A DNA stretch of 51,387 nucleotides from an uncultured Lachnospiraceae bacterium (GCA_905201915.1 CAJKQE010000007.1:1-51387); one strand, 5' to 3'. Shown: positions 17,089 to 25,328, counted from the first letter of the stretch. Made by a program: numbers and translations. Notes: generated by a model not told the origin, from the letters alone.

Positions 17089-17721
17089 TCATTCTTTAAA
17101 TTTTACCAGTCCATCTACAACTTCTATTTTGTCATTTGCAATTAAATCAATAGCTTTTGGCATAATCTTCCATTCTGCTTCTTCCATAACTCTGCGCTGA
17201 AGGATTTCTGGGGTATCTCCCTGATGAACTTCTACAGCCTTCTGCAAAATAATTGGACCTGTATCCGTACCTTCATCTACAAAATGTACCGTTGCTCCGG
17301 TTACTTTTACACCTCTTTCCAACACACCTTCATGCACTTTCAGACCATAATAGCCGGTACCACAAAAAGATGGAATAAGAGCCGGATGGATATTGATAAT
17401 CTTATTTGGATAAGCCTTTACCATAATCTCCGGAATAACTACAAGACAACCTGCCAGAACAACGAGATCCACATGATAAGATTGAATTGTTTCAAGTAAA
17501 GCCTGATTAAATTCTGCTCTGGAAGCATAAGCTTTCGGAGAAACGCAAATTGCCTCTATCCCCTTCATTCTTGCTCTTTCCAAAGCATACGCATTTGCAT
17601 TGTTGCTGATTACCACAGCAATTTCCGCGTTGGTAATTTCACCCCTGTCCATTGCGTCCATAATTGCCTGAAGATTTGTTCCTCCACCGGACACCAACAC
17701 TGCCATTTTCATCATACTCAT
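17089..17721 (-). CDS. purN: Phosphoribosylglycinamide formyltransferase
   Basis: Transfers a formyl group from 10-formyl-THF to GAR. The 210 residues include the phosphate loop VSGGGTNLQAI (9-19), the catalytic triad segment NIHPALIPSF with its Asn and His, and the Asp in VDEGTDTGPII. The usual Ser of IHPSLLP is Ala here. The start could be ATG 17721 or 17715; both sit behind AAAGG. It nearly touches purD. A 219-nt inverted-repeat element lies directly upstream, so it may have no normal link to purM. Confidence 0.94.
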   Translation of the reverse strand: MSMMKMAVLVSGGGTNLQAIMDAMDRGEITNAEIAVVISNNANAYALERARMKGIEAICVSPKAYASRAEFNQALLETIQSYHVDLVVLAGCLVVIPEIMVKAYPNKIINIHPALIPSFCGTGYYGLKVHEGVLERGVKVTGATVHFVDEGTDTGPIILQKAVEVHQGDTPEILQRRVMEEAEWKIMPKAIDLIANDKIEVVDGLVKFKE

Positions 17722-17745
17722 TCAGCCTTTCTTTTATAGGATTTT

Positions 17746-17964
17746 GGTAACAAAAATATTTTAAGTATAGGCTTACATTCCATGTACAAACAATTTGGAA
17801 CATTTTCATAGTTTTTCGAGCATAGCGATGCTTTTGAAGCCGTGTTTGAGTGCACAGCACGAGTTTGGCGATAAAAAGCATCTATAAGCAGCACAGAAAA
17901 ACAAGAAAATGGACATGTTTGTACGTGGAATGGTTAGCCTGTATTTGAAAACATTTTTTGTACT
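17746..17964. repeat. 219-nt long imperfect inverted repeat (MITE-like or structured RNA)
   Basis: Two arms of about 90 nt (17746-17842 and 17866-17964) are imperfect reverse complements from end to end. Matching blocks include AGGCT, CATTCC, GTACAAAC, CATTTTC, GTTTTTC and GATGCTTTT. The loop has a small GTGC/GCAC hairpin. It lies between purM, which has its own terminator, and purN. No transposase and no clear target duplication were seen. It could be a miniature mobile element or a transcribed long hairpin. Confidence 0.7.
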
Positions 17965-17980
17965 TTAATCTTTATAAACA

Positions 17981-18006
17981 GGAAAAGGGCTGCTCTTGCA
18001 ACCCTG
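17981..18006 (-). terminator. Terminator of purE-purM
   Basis: On the minus strand AGGGTTGC-AAGA-GCAGCCCT is followed by TTTTCC, 12 bases after the purM stop. It separates purE-purM from purN-purD. Confidence 0.75.
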
Positions 18007-18017
18007 ATTTCCCTATC

Positions 18018-19043
18018 TTATACTAATTTAACCCCTTTTTCTCCATCTTCAATCTTACCGATTACATAAGGAGTATCACCTGCTGCTTTCATAGCTTCCA
18101 TTGTTTTGTCAACATCTGCCGGATCCACTGCCACAATCATACCAATACCCATATTATAAGTATTGTACATCATCTGTTCTTCAATATTTCCTGTCTTTGC
18201 CATCAATGTAAAGATTGGAGGAATTGGATAGCTGTCCTTTTCTACAACTGCACAAACACCATCTTTTAACATACGTGGAATATTTTCATAAAATCCGCCG
18301 CCTGTAATATGGCTGCAGGCTTTTACAGTAACACCTACTTCTTTTACTTTCTTCAATGCTTTTACATAAATTCTTGTAGGAGCAAGTAAAGCTTCTCCTA
18401 AAGTTGTTCCTAATTCATCATAATAAGTATCTAAAGACTCTTTTGTAATCTCAAATACTTTTCTTACTAATGAAAATCCATTGCTGTGAACACCTGAAGA
18501 TGCCATACCGATTAAAACATCGCCTGCTTTTAAGTTTTCTCCTGTAATCATATCTTTCTTGTCACAAACACCAACTGCAAAACCTGCTAAATCGTAATCA
18601 TCTTCCGGCATAAGTCCAGGATGTTCTGCTGTTTCACCACCGATTAAAGCTGCTTCAGACTGTAAGCAACCTTCTGCAACACCTTTTACGATTGTAGCAA
18701 TTTTTTCAGGATAATTTTTTCCACATGCAATATAATCTAAGAAAAACAATGGCTCTCCACCGGCACATGCAATATCGTTTACACACATTGCAACTGCGTC
18801 AATACCGATTGTATCATGTTTGTCCATGACCATTGCCAGTTTCACCTTTGTTCCGCATCCGTCTGTACCGGATAATAACACAGGCTCTTCCATCTCTTTA
18901 ATCTTTGCCAGAGAAAAAGCACCGGAGAAACCGCCTAATCCGCCAAGAACTTCTTCACGCATTGTTTTCTTTACATGCTCTTTCATTAATTCTACTGATT
19001 TATATCCAGCTTCAATATCTACGCCAGCTTTCTTGTAATCCAT
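18018..19043 (-). CDS. purM: Phosphoribosylformylglycinamidine cyclo-ligase (AIR synthetase)
   Basis: Closes the imidazole ring of FGAM with ATP to give AIR. The 341 residues match PurM throughout: DYKKAGVDIEAG at the start, GFSGAF, the glycine-rich LLSGTDGCGTK nucleotide segment, VMCVND-type VAMCVNDI, GGETAEHPG and SGVHSNGFSLVR. The start ATG has GGAGG upstream. The gene follows purE by 32 bases and the two form a short unit closed by a terminator. Confidence 0.97.
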   Translation of the reverse strand: MDYKKAGVDIEAGYKSVELMKEHVKKTMREEVLGGLGGFSGAFSLAKIKEMEEPVLLSGTDGCGTKVKLAMVMDKHDTIGIDAVAMCVNDIACAGGEPLFFLDYIACGKNYPEKIATIVKGVAEGCLQSEAALIGGETAEHPGLMPEDDYDLAGFAVGVCDKKDMITGENLKAGDVLIGMASSGVHSNGFSLVRKVFEITKESLDTYYDELGTTLGEALLAPTRIYVKALKKVKEVGVTVKACSHITGGGFYENIPRMLKDGVCAVVEKDSYPIPPIFTLMAKTGNIEEQMMYNTYNMGIGMIVAVDPADVDKTMEAMKAAGDTPYVIGKIEDGEKGVKLV

Positions 19044-19075
19044 TTTCTTTCTTCCTCCGTTTCATTTCCCTTCTT

Positions 19076-19579
19076 TTATTTATAATTTTTATATCCTACT
19101 TCCTGTAATTTTGCATCTTTTGCAACAACCTGATCTTTTAATTCTTCTTTGTAATCTTTTAATTTCTGCAATAATGCCTCATCTGAAGTAGCTAAAATCT
19201 TGGCTGCCAGAATTGCTGCATTTGCTCCTCCATTAATTGCAACAGTTGCAACAGGAATACCGGAAGGCATCTGAACGATAGAGTACAGAGAATCTCTTCC
19301 TCCTAAAGAAGTTGTATGCATTGGGATACCGATAACCGGCATTGGGAAGATTGCTGCACACATACCTGGAAGATGTGCTGCCATACCTGCTCCCGCAATA
19401 ATAACTTTAAATCCTTTTTCTTCTGCTGTTTTTGCATATTCAAAGAATACATCCGGTTCTCTGTGGGCAGAAATAATAGTCATTTCATATTCAATTCCGA
19501 ATTTCTCCAACATATCTGCCGCTTTGCTCATAACAGGCATATCTGAGTCACTGCCCATAACAATTCCAACTTTTGCCAT
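19076..19579 (-). CDS. purE: N5-carboxyaminoimidazole ribonucleotide mutase
   Basis: Converts N5-CAIR to CAIR (class I type). The 167 residues hold GSDSDMPVM (9-17), SAHREPD (39-45) with the catalytic His, and the loop IIAGAGMAAHLPGM. The length fits the bacterial single-domain enzyme. It needs PurK, which is not in this window. It is the first gene after a strong promoter, so purE-purM transcription starts here. Confidence 0.97.
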   Translation of the reverse strand: MAKVGIVMGSDSDMPVMSKAADMLEKFGIEYEMTIISAHREPDVFFEYAKTAEEKGFKVIIAGAGMAAHLPGMCAAIFPMPVIGIPMHTTSLGGRDSLYSIVQMPSGIPVATVAINGGANAAILAAKILATSDEALLQKLKDYKEELKDQVVAKDAKLQEVGYKNYK

Positions 19580-19610
19580 GATTGTTCTCCTTTAAATTTA
19601 ATTCAGCTTA

Positions 19611-19665
19611 TGCTGTATATTTTATTGTACAGCACAATTTTACATATTGTTACAAATAATGTCAA
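19611..19665 (-). promoter_or_regulatory. purE promoter with palindrome over the start site
   Basis: On the minus strand TTGACA (19660-19665) and TAAAAT (19637-19642) are 17 bp apart. A palindrome, TGCTGTA-N10-TACAGCA (19611-19634), begins at the predicted transcription start. It could be an operator for a purine regulator or a 5'-end hairpin. It does not resemble a guanine riboswitch or a PurR box that I can recognise. Confidence 0.55.
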
Positions 19666-19688
19666 CTGCAAAACCCTTTTTCTTTATA

Positions 19689-21737
19689 TTATCCGCAGAA
19701 AGGTTCATTTAATTTTTCTGTACCCTCTAACACAAATTTTCCGTCACGGATAATTTCAATGTTTTCGCCATTTTCTATTTCCACCCAGATTTTATCTAAT
19801 TCATCATAAGGAATGGTAATATCCGTATGGCAACCCAGATACGCCTTACTGATATCTTCTTTTCTCAAAATGGAAACTTCATTATCTCTTGCAATAATTT
19901 CTTTTCCATCAGGATTATACACAGCTGTATCCTCTGACCAACTATAACAGGTATCTCCCACCGCAAAGTGTGGCCCCATTTTTTCTGCAATCAAAATCGG
20001 AAGTAAATGCGCAATATTATATTTCTGCGCCATTACATAAGCAGTCGTATTTGTTCCGATTGCAAATTCTCCAAGAGGGAGTGTTTCATGATGATGAAGA
20101 AGATTTTCTTTTAAAAAGCTTTTATTTTCATCTTCTGTCTCAAAATTTTTACAGGTATACTCTGCAATCTTTCCATCTTTAAAAAGAAGCTTCAAGCCTC
20201 TGTATTCCAAACCATTTAAAAATACTCTGGATACTGCCAAAGTACCGTTTGTCCCTTTCAACATTGGTGAAGTAAAGACTTCTCCCACCGGAATATTTAC
20301 ATCTGCTACACAGTTCTCAAAATTAGTCTGCTTATCTGGATTTTCCAGTGTATGAAGAGCAACGGTCAAATCTGTTTCATTCTCTCCTTTTCCAAGAATA
20401 TGTACACAAGTTCCCTTATCTAAAGCATCAATAATGCTCTGCTGGATTTTTCTGTACAGCTCATTATCCAACGTATTTAATTTTACCGTTTCTTCAAAAA
20501 TCTCCTCGAATTTTTCTCCGATTTCTTTTACCGGATACGCAATAATGGTAAAACTTCTTTCTTCGCCCTTTATATAACGATTTACAATCTGACCAGATTC
20601 ATTATCATAAGATACCTGCAGCTTTTGCTGATGTGGTGTTAAAACACAGGCTTCCTTTGTCTTTTTAGGCACAAAAGGTGTCTCTCCAAATGTCTCCATA
20701 CATGCAGGACCTCCATGAACAGCTGCCATCTCTTTCACCTGTTCATAAGCCACCTGTAAAACTCTCAGCTTTCTCTGAACAAATTCATGATCCAGATACA
20801 ATGCAGCATCATCTTTGTGATCATATTCAAATTGCTGATTTGGTACTGCTCCATAATATCCAATTCTATGATGCTGCTTTTTATTTACAGAATGAACAGC
20901 GCTTCGGTAAACAACAGGCTGCAATCCCATTTCTGCAAATTGTCTGATTTCCTCTTTTACAATTCTCTCAAATCCAAGCTGAAAACGAATGTTTACAGTT
21001 TTTTTCTTCGTAATATCCTTGCCACCTAAGACAAAACCTTCTCTGTATCCTTCTGTAAAGGTTCTTGCCATTGCCTGGATTTTTTCTTCCGACAAAGTAT
21101 TCAGGAAATTTGCCATTCCGATTTCATTTTCTGTAATATATTCCCCGAATTTATATAAATAACGAAGGTCTGTCAAATCACTGTCACAGATAATTTTTAC
21201 AGCAAAATCCAAAGACGGATCAATTCCTTCTCTGACTCTGTATCCCACCATTTCATCGCTGTAATCACTGATATACCAGTAAATGGCATCTTTTACATCT
21301 TTTGCAGATATCTCTTCTTCCTCGAAAAGATTATAAATCTGTACAAAAAGTTCTAAAATAACTGTCATATCAAAAAGACGTTTCTCATAAGCAAAAACAA
21401 TCATTCCACGAATTTCTGTATACAAAAAACTTAACAACGCACCAAATTCTTCTCCCAGCACGCTCTGTGCATAAGCAGGATTTCCATAAGAAGTGCCATA
21501 ATTTTCAGGCAAAATATCCTGATACAAAGCATGATTATTTTCTTCCAGCTCCTTCTGTGAAGCGTTGTTTAGCCAACCTTTTTGTATCTTATCATGCAGT
21601 CTATCCACCATTAGAATAAATTCTGCTGTTTTTCTGAAATATTCACCATAAGGTTCTTTTACAACTTCTTCTTTTTGAATTTCCTGAATTCTCTCCCTCA
21701 TTAATGTATAGCGTTCTTCAAAAAACACATCATTCAT
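19689..21737 (-). CDS. M29-like aminopeptidase with long N-terminal extension
   Basis: The C-terminal half of this 682-residue protein matches thermophilic aminopeptidase (M29). The metal ligands of AmpS all have counterparts: Glu486 in GEVFTSP, Glu557 in GEFAIGTN, His590 in GPHFAVGD, and His637 and Asp639 in a CHTD motif. The first 300 or so residues are a mostly helical extension that classical 410-residue M29 enzymes lack. No signal peptide is present, so it probably trims cytoplasmic peptides. Its start overlaps the stop of the HD gene by a few bases, so the two are likely translated together. Substrate preference is unknown. Confidence 0.85.
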   Translation of the reverse strand: MNDVFFEERYTLMRERIQEIQKEEVVKEPYGEYFRKTAEFILMVDRLHDKIQKGWLNNASQKELEENNHALYQDILPENYGTSYGNPAYAQSVLGEEFGALLSFLYTEIRGMIVFAYEKRLFDMTVILELFVQIYNLFEEEEISAKDVKDAIYWYISDYSDEMVGYRVREGIDPSLDFAVKIICDSDLTDLRYLYKFGEYITENEIGMANFLNTLSEEKIQAMARTFTEGYREGFVLGGKDITKKKTVNIRFQLGFERIVKEEIRQFAEMGLQPVVYRSAVHSVNKKQHHRIGYYGAVPNQQFEYDHKDDAALYLDHEFVQRKLRVLQVAYEQVKEMAAVHGGPACMETFGETPFVPKKTKEACVLTPHQQKLQVSYDNESGQIVNRYIKGEERSFTIIAYPVKEIGEKFEEIFEETVKLNTLDNELYRKIQQSIIDALDKGTCVHILGKGENETDLTVALHTLENPDKQTNFENCVADVNIPVGEVFTSPMLKGTNGTLAVSRVFLNGLEYRGLKLLFKDGKIAEYTCKNFETEDENKSFLKENLLHHHETLPLGEFAIGTNTTAYVMAQKYNIAHLLPILIAEKMGPHFAVGDTCYSWSEDTAVYNPDGKEIIARDNEVSILRKEDISKAYLGCHTDITIPYDELDKIWVEIENGENIEIIRDGKFVLEGTEKLNEPFCG

Positions 21738-22320
21738 CTTTCAAATTCCCCTTTTCCACATTTAAGTCTAATATTTCATGCACGTAGGACTCCATTGTCT
21801 TTGAGCCTTCTCCTGTACGCTCATTTCTCTTTAAAACCTGAGATTTCTTTATTCCACGTTCTCTCCAAGATTTTCCGCCTGTGGTATGATTTAACATCAA
21901 AGGCTGAACATTATCACAGACATGAGCAAATTTAGCTTCCGGTGTCTGCTGCTCTTCAAATTCGTCCCACAATGACCTTAACATTTCTGCTTGATCTTTT
22001 GGTAAGATATTAAAAATTCTGTCTGCTGCCTTTAATTCTCTTTCTCTTTTAGAAAGATTTCCCACTTCATCATAGGCATAAGTATCTCCCGCATCAATTT
22101 CCACCAAATCATGTACCAATACCATGAGCATAGTCTTTGCCAAATCAATCTTTTCTTCAGAATACTCAGCTAAAAGCGCTGCCATCAAAGCCAAATGCCA
22201 AGAATGTTCCGCATCATTTTCCTTTCGCATTCCATCCGATAAATAAGTCTGTCGCCCAATAAACTTTGCCTTGTCCACTTCCAGCAAAAATTCCATCTGT
22301 TTTTTCAACCGTTCTTCCAT
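21730..22320 (-). CDS. HD-domain hydrolase (YfbR/HDDC2-like)
   Basis: A 196-residue cytoplasmic phosphohydrolase. The metal site shows His39 in DAEHSWH and the His70-Asp71 pair in LVHDLVEIDAGD, the pattern of YfbR-type 5'-nucleotidases that dephosphorylate dNMPs. The reading frame extends to a TTG at 22359 inside the previous gene, but ATG 22320 matches family N-termini (KQMEFLLEVDKAK) and has AGGA seven bases upstream. It is co-directional with the membrane genes upstream and overlaps the M29 gene downstream. The true substrate could be another nucleotide. Confidence 0.87.
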   Translation of the reverse strand: MEERLKKQMEFLLEVDKAKFIGRQTYLSDGMRKENDAEHSWHLALMAALLAEYSEEKIDLAKTMLMVLVHDLVEIDAGDTYAYDEVGNLSKRERELKAADRIFNILPKDQAEMLRSLWDEFEEQQTPEAKFAHVCDNVQPLMLNHTTGGKSWRERGIKKSQVLKRNERTGEGSKTMESYVHEILDLNVEKGNLKDE

Positions 22321-22345
22321 GTCCTTATCCTGCCTCTTTTTGTTA

Positions 22346-22666
22346 TTAAGAAATTCCAATTAAGAAAAGTGCCAGCCAAATAACCATTAGCACTCCATTT
22401 CCCACTGCTCCGATTTTACAAAAAAACTGATCTCTGTTTTTCTCAGAAAAGCTTTTTAATCCAACAATAAATCCATAAACGGAAAGACCAATGGCAATAA
22501 GTCCCAGAACTCCCAGATACATACCGCCTTTGCCATGAAAAATCAAGGAACATAAGGCAGCAACGCAAAAAATCCCCAGAGAAATCCCTGCAAAAACTGT
22601 TGATGCTATTCCTTGTCTGGAATGTCTCTTTTTTGCAAAAGAATATTTATTTTTCTTCTTTGCCAT
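22346..22666 (-). CDS. Small membrane protein, three or four helices (DUF6142-like)
   Basis: 106 residues. A basic N-terminus (KKKNKYSFAKKRHSRQG) is followed by hydrophobic stretches at about 20-42, 50-69 and 86-105. The lysine-rich start and the SRQGIAS segment resemble a small family common in Lachnospiraceae, perhaps DUF6142; I am not certain of the number. Its start shares one base with the VanZ stop (TAATG), so the two are translationally coupled. No function is known. Confidence 0.75.
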   Translation of the reverse strand: MAKKKNKYSFAKKRHSRQGIASTVFAGISLGIFCVAALCSLIFHGKGGMYLGVLGLIAIGLSVYGFIVGLKSFSEKNRDQFFCKIGAVGNGVLMVIWLALFLIGIS

Positions 22667-23202
22667 TACTTGTTTCTCCTTTTTGTTCTTTTATAAGTGA
22701 AATAGATAACGGCAAAAAAAACATATCCCAATGCCGCACCTAATGTATTCATAATTAAATCATCTACATCAAAGCATCCCAGCTTTGTAACTAACTGTAT
22801 GGTTTCTACACAAAGACTCAGTGCGAAACCTGAAAATGTGATAAAGAAAAAATTTCTTGTATCTCTATGGATAATGGGAAGAATAAATCCAAACGGAATA
22901 AATCCCACAACATTTCCCAACAAATTCAACACAACCGGCCACACACCCAACTGTTCCCTATATGTCCAAAATCGTTTAATTTCCTGAAGAAATACCAGAT
23001 TGTAATGATATTCTCTTTCCTCAAAGCTTTGTATACCAAAGCGCTCTGCAAAGAAAAGAAGATAAATCAGCAAAAAAAGATACAGTACGAATAAAATGAT
23101 ACTGACTGTTTTGATTTTTTTCTTCACATTTTTATTCAATTTTAACCCCTTTTTCTTTCTAAAATAACGCAAAGACGGGAGAACCCTTTCCCCCGCCCAC
23201 AT
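22666..23202 (-). CDS. VanZ-like membrane protein
   Basis: 178 residues with about four membrane segments. The VanZ pattern is clear: N-L-x-GN-x-x-x-FIPFGF (NLLGNVVGFIPFGF), then SLCVETIQL and CFDVDDLIMNTLGA. VanZ itself gives low teicoplanin resistance, while most relatives have no known role. The first ATG has AGGA only three bases away; a TTG at 23139, after AAAGGGG, would give a 157-residue protein that starts MNKNVKKK and may be the true start. It belongs to a run of small membrane-protein genes. Confidence 0.82.
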   Translation of the reverse strand: MWAGERVLPSLRYFRKKKGLKLNKNVKKKIKTVSIILFVLYLFLLIYLLFFAERFGIQSFEEREYHYNLVFLQEIKRFWTYREQLGVWPVVLNLLGNVVGFIPFGFILPIIHRDTRNFFFITFSGFALSLCVETIQLVTKLGCFDVDDLIMNTLGAALGYVFFAVIYFTYKRTKRRNK

Positions 23203-23214
23203 TTGTCCTGCACA

Positions 23215-23367
23215 TTAAAATGTAATTTCTGACTTTCTTTTTAATAATCTTGCTCCGCTTACCAGCATTAAAATGCCTGTTGTAATGCCTGTAACCAGCA
23301 CAATAATTCCCACTGCAATGCTTCCCGCACCACATCGTGTCATGGTTTTATAAACCTTTTCATTCAT
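23215..23367 (-). CDS. Very small membrane protein (50 residues)
   Basis: A short frame reads MNEKVYKTMTRCGAGSIAVG and ends SGARLLKRKSEITF. The centre (about 14-40) is one hydrophobic segment and the tail is basic, as in single-pass proteins with a cytoplasmic C-terminus. It sits between pyrE and VanZ, 12 bases before VanZ, on the same strand. The AGGA site is 11 bases from the ATG, which is a little far. Homologues would be needed to confirm it, but the TM-plus-basic-tail design is unlikely by chance. Confidence 0.65.
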   Translation of the reverse strand: MNEKVYKTMTRCGAGSIAVGIIVLVTGITTGILMLVSGARLLKRKSEITF

Positions 23368-23389
23368 TTAGGAACACTTCCTTTTCTGA

Positions 23390-24067
23390 TTATTTTACTC
23401 CGTAGATTTCGTAGTATGCATCAATCGCTTCTTTTGTCTTATCATCAATTACAATTTTGCCATTACATTCTCTATTGTATAAGTGCTCTACTACTTCTTC
23501 CATTGTTACAATGGCATTTGTCTCAAATCCGTAAGTTTCTTTGATTTCAGAAAGTGCGCTCTTATCTCCTTTTCCTTTTTCCATACGGTTTAAAGAAACC
23601 ATCAGACCAACGATTTCCACATTCGCTGCTCCTCTTACCTTTGGAACTGTTTCTTCCATAGATTTTCCGGAAGTTGTTACGTCTTCAATCATAACAACTC
23701 TGTCTCCGTCCTGCAATTTACTCCCCAGGAAGCTTCCCTTATCTGCACCATGATCTTTTTCTTCTTTACGGTCTGAGCAGTAACGCACTTCTTTTCCATA
23801 CAATTCACTGTAAGCAATAGCTGTTACAACGCTGATTGGAATTCCTTTGTAAGCCGGTCCAAATAATACGTCAAAATCATCTCCGTATTTGTCATGAATT
23901 GCTTTTGCATAATATTCGCCTAATTTTTTTAACTGAGAACCTGTTACATAAGCTCCTGCATTCATAAAGAAAGGAGACTTTCTACCACTTTTCAGGGTAA
24001 ATTCTCCGAACTTTAAAACATCACTTTCTACCATAAATTCAATAAATTCCTGCTTATATGCTTCCAT
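23390..24067 (-). CDS. pyrE: Orotate phosphoribosyltransferase
   Basis: Adds PRPP to orotate to give OMP. The 225 residues include FTLKSGRKSPFFMN near the start, the LFGPAYKGIPI orotate loop, and the PRPP motif VVMIEDVTTSGKS. The RKEEKDHGADKGSF segment is the flexible catalytic loop. The length is typical of the Bacillus/Clostridium type. It has its own promoter with a hairpin in the leader and stands 6 kb from pyrCFKD. Confidence 0.96.
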   Translation of the reverse strand: MEAYKQEFIEFMVESDVLKFGEFTLKSGRKSPFFMNAGAYVTGSQLKKLGEYYAKAIHDKYGDDFDVLFGPAYKGIPISVVTAIAYSELYGKEVRYCSDRKEEKDHGADKGSFLGSKLQDGDRVVMIEDVTTSGKSMEETVPKVRGAANVEIVGLMVSLNRMEKGKGDKSALSEIKETYGFETNAIVTMEEVVEHLYNRECNGKIVIDDKTKEAIDAYYEIYGVK

Positions 24068-24090
24068 TTTTAAAACCTCCTATATTTATG

Positions 24091-24121
24091 GAGCTGTTGC
24101 ACTTTGTACAACAGCTCTTTT
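24091..24121 (-). promoter_or_regulatory. Hairpin in the pyrE leader
   Basis: GAGCTGTTG pairs perfectly with CAACAGCTC across a 9-nt loop. It starts about 13 nt after the predicted transcription start and ends about 15 nt before the AGGAGG site. On the minus strand no T-run follows, so it is not a normal attenuator. It may stabilise the mRNA 5' end or bind a regulator. No PyrR-binding consensus was recognised. Confidence 0.5.
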
Positions 24122-24140
24122 CACCTATTCAATCTATTCA

Positions 24141-24169
24141 ATTCTATCACAGTTTTTCAGTTATTTCAA
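24141..24169 (-). promoter_or_regulatory. pyrE promoter
   Basis: On the minus strand TTGAAA (24164-24169) and TAGAAT (24141-24146) are 17 bp apart. The predicted start is near 24134. Confidence 0.5.
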
Positions 24170-24213
24170 TCAAACAAATAAGAGAACCAGTAGACTTTCT
24201 TTATATTTGCAGC

Positions 24214-24267
24214 AAAATGGCTGTCACACAATGCATAGAATATATGTCATGTATGACAGCCATTTTT
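24214..24267 (-). terminator. Terminator of the four-gene surface operon
   Basis: AATGGCTGTCA pairs with TGACAGCCATT, and T-runs flank both sides. It lies directly after the stop codon at 24270. Confidence 0.8.
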
Positions 24268-24269
24268 AT

Positions 24270-24764
24270 CTAAATAATATGAAGTTTTGCCTTTACCTGC
24301 GCACCATTCAGAGGCTCTTTATTTTCATCTATAGAAAATGTATGGATATTCAAATATAACTCATAATTTCCTTTATCCGGTACATTTTTTACTGCAAACT
24401 CTGTAATTGCCTTTCCCGGTTCGATTAAATCTGACTGATAAATTTCTTCTCCTGTCTCTGCAATTTCCAGGGAATATTGAAAATAACAGGGATTTCCTTC
24501 TGGATTCAGCAGGGTAAGCTTCCATGTATCTTCTTCAGCTGACATCGTAATATCTCCATATCCAGGAATTTTAATACCTTCTTCTCCCTCTGATTTATCT
24601 TCTACATCTTTATTCCAGACTTCAGCGTCATCTGAAAGTACCAATCCCTTTTCTTGATTTTTTTCTGAATTACTTGCCAAATATCTGCCTGTCATAAGAG
24701 AAACTACTCCTATTACAAGAATAATACAAACAATTCCTAACCATTTTTTTACCTTTTTCTGCAT
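24270..24764 (-). CDS. Membrane-anchored extracellular protein with Ig-like domain
   Basis: 164 residues. A basic start (MQKKVKKW) and one hydrophobic segment (about 9-28) form an uncleaved anchor. An acidic linker rich in Glu and Asp (30-65) follows, then a beta-sandwich-like domain (about 68-164: GDITMSAEEDTW, EIYQSDLIEPGKAI, GNYELYLNIHTFS). The protein faces the outside. It is the last gene of an operon with two paralogous secreted proteins and a TGD-type sorting-like protein, so it may be the membrane partner of a surface complex. No named family was recognised. Confidence 0.72.
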   Translation of the reverse strand: MQKKVKKWLGIVCIILVIGVVSLMTGRYLASNSEKNQEKGLVLSDDAEVWNKDVEDKSEGEEGIKIPGYGDITMSAEEDTWKLTLLNPEGNPCYFQYSLEIAETGEEIYQSDLIEPGKAITEFAVKNVPDKGNYELYLNIHTFSIDENKEPLNGAQVKAKLHII

Positions 24765-24801
24765 AAATCCTATTTCCCCATTTCTTCTCTGTACTTTGCC
24801 C

Positions 24802-25305
24802 TTACTCTGTTATTGCAATTCCAAAAGTAATACTTCCTGTGTAAGCCACTCCATATTCAAATCTTCCAGCGATAACTGGACGAATTTTGTATTGCTTTCT
24901 TCCATCTTCAGTAAAAGATACTACCTCTTTTCCAACGGTCTGATTAGCCTGTCCTGTTGTTTCCAGAACCTCTCCTGATTCTGAAATTATCTGATATCGC
25001 AAAGAAGTTCTCGGCGTAGTATTTGCTTCCAAAACCATCTGGTTTCTGTAATAATCTGTCCCTGCAATTGTTACAGATACTCTATTTCCTTCCGGCAAAT
25101 TTTTTATGTCTGTTGCTTCTACATCTACAGTTGCTCCTTCATTTCCCATATTAATTGATGCAGGAATAGTAACGGTATAAGATGGCTCTGCTGTAAGTGT
25201 CACAGAAAGCTCTTGAGACTGATTTTCATTTGCAAAAGCAGTTACAGACATAGCCATTGTCACCATTGCACCTAAAATAATTCCTAACACTCTTTTTTTC
25301 ATCAT
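24802..25305 (-). CDS. Secreted beta-sandwich surface protein B
   Basis: 167 residues. MMKKRVLGIILGAMVTMAMS through AFA looks like a cleaved signal peptide (about 1-25). The mature protein has no Cys or Trp and alternates short hydrophobic and polar residues. It shares a block order with the 181-residue product upstream: YTVTIPASI, an LPEGNRVSVT block, a VSFTEDG block, then YTGSITFGI at the end. That marks the two as paralogues. It has no WxL motif, no LPXTG tail and no membrane anchor. It is probably a structural or adhesive surface subunit; this is inferred. Confidence 0.72.
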   Translation of the reverse strand: MMKKRVLGIILGAMVTMAMSVTAFANENQSQELSVTLTAEPSYTVTIPASINMGNEGATVDVEATDIKNLPEGNRVSVTIAGTDYYRNQMVLEANTTPRTSLRYQIISESGEVLETTGQANQTVGKEVVSFTEDGRKQYKIRPVIAGRFEYGVAYTGSITFGIAITE

Positions 25306-25328
25306 CTTTCCTTCTTTCTAATCACCGG

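Noticed and set aside
24091..24121. The pyrE hairpin as a transcription terminator or PyrR attenuator
   Set aside because: The T-run is on the wrong strand for pyrE, and no antiterminator or PyrR-binding loop was seen.
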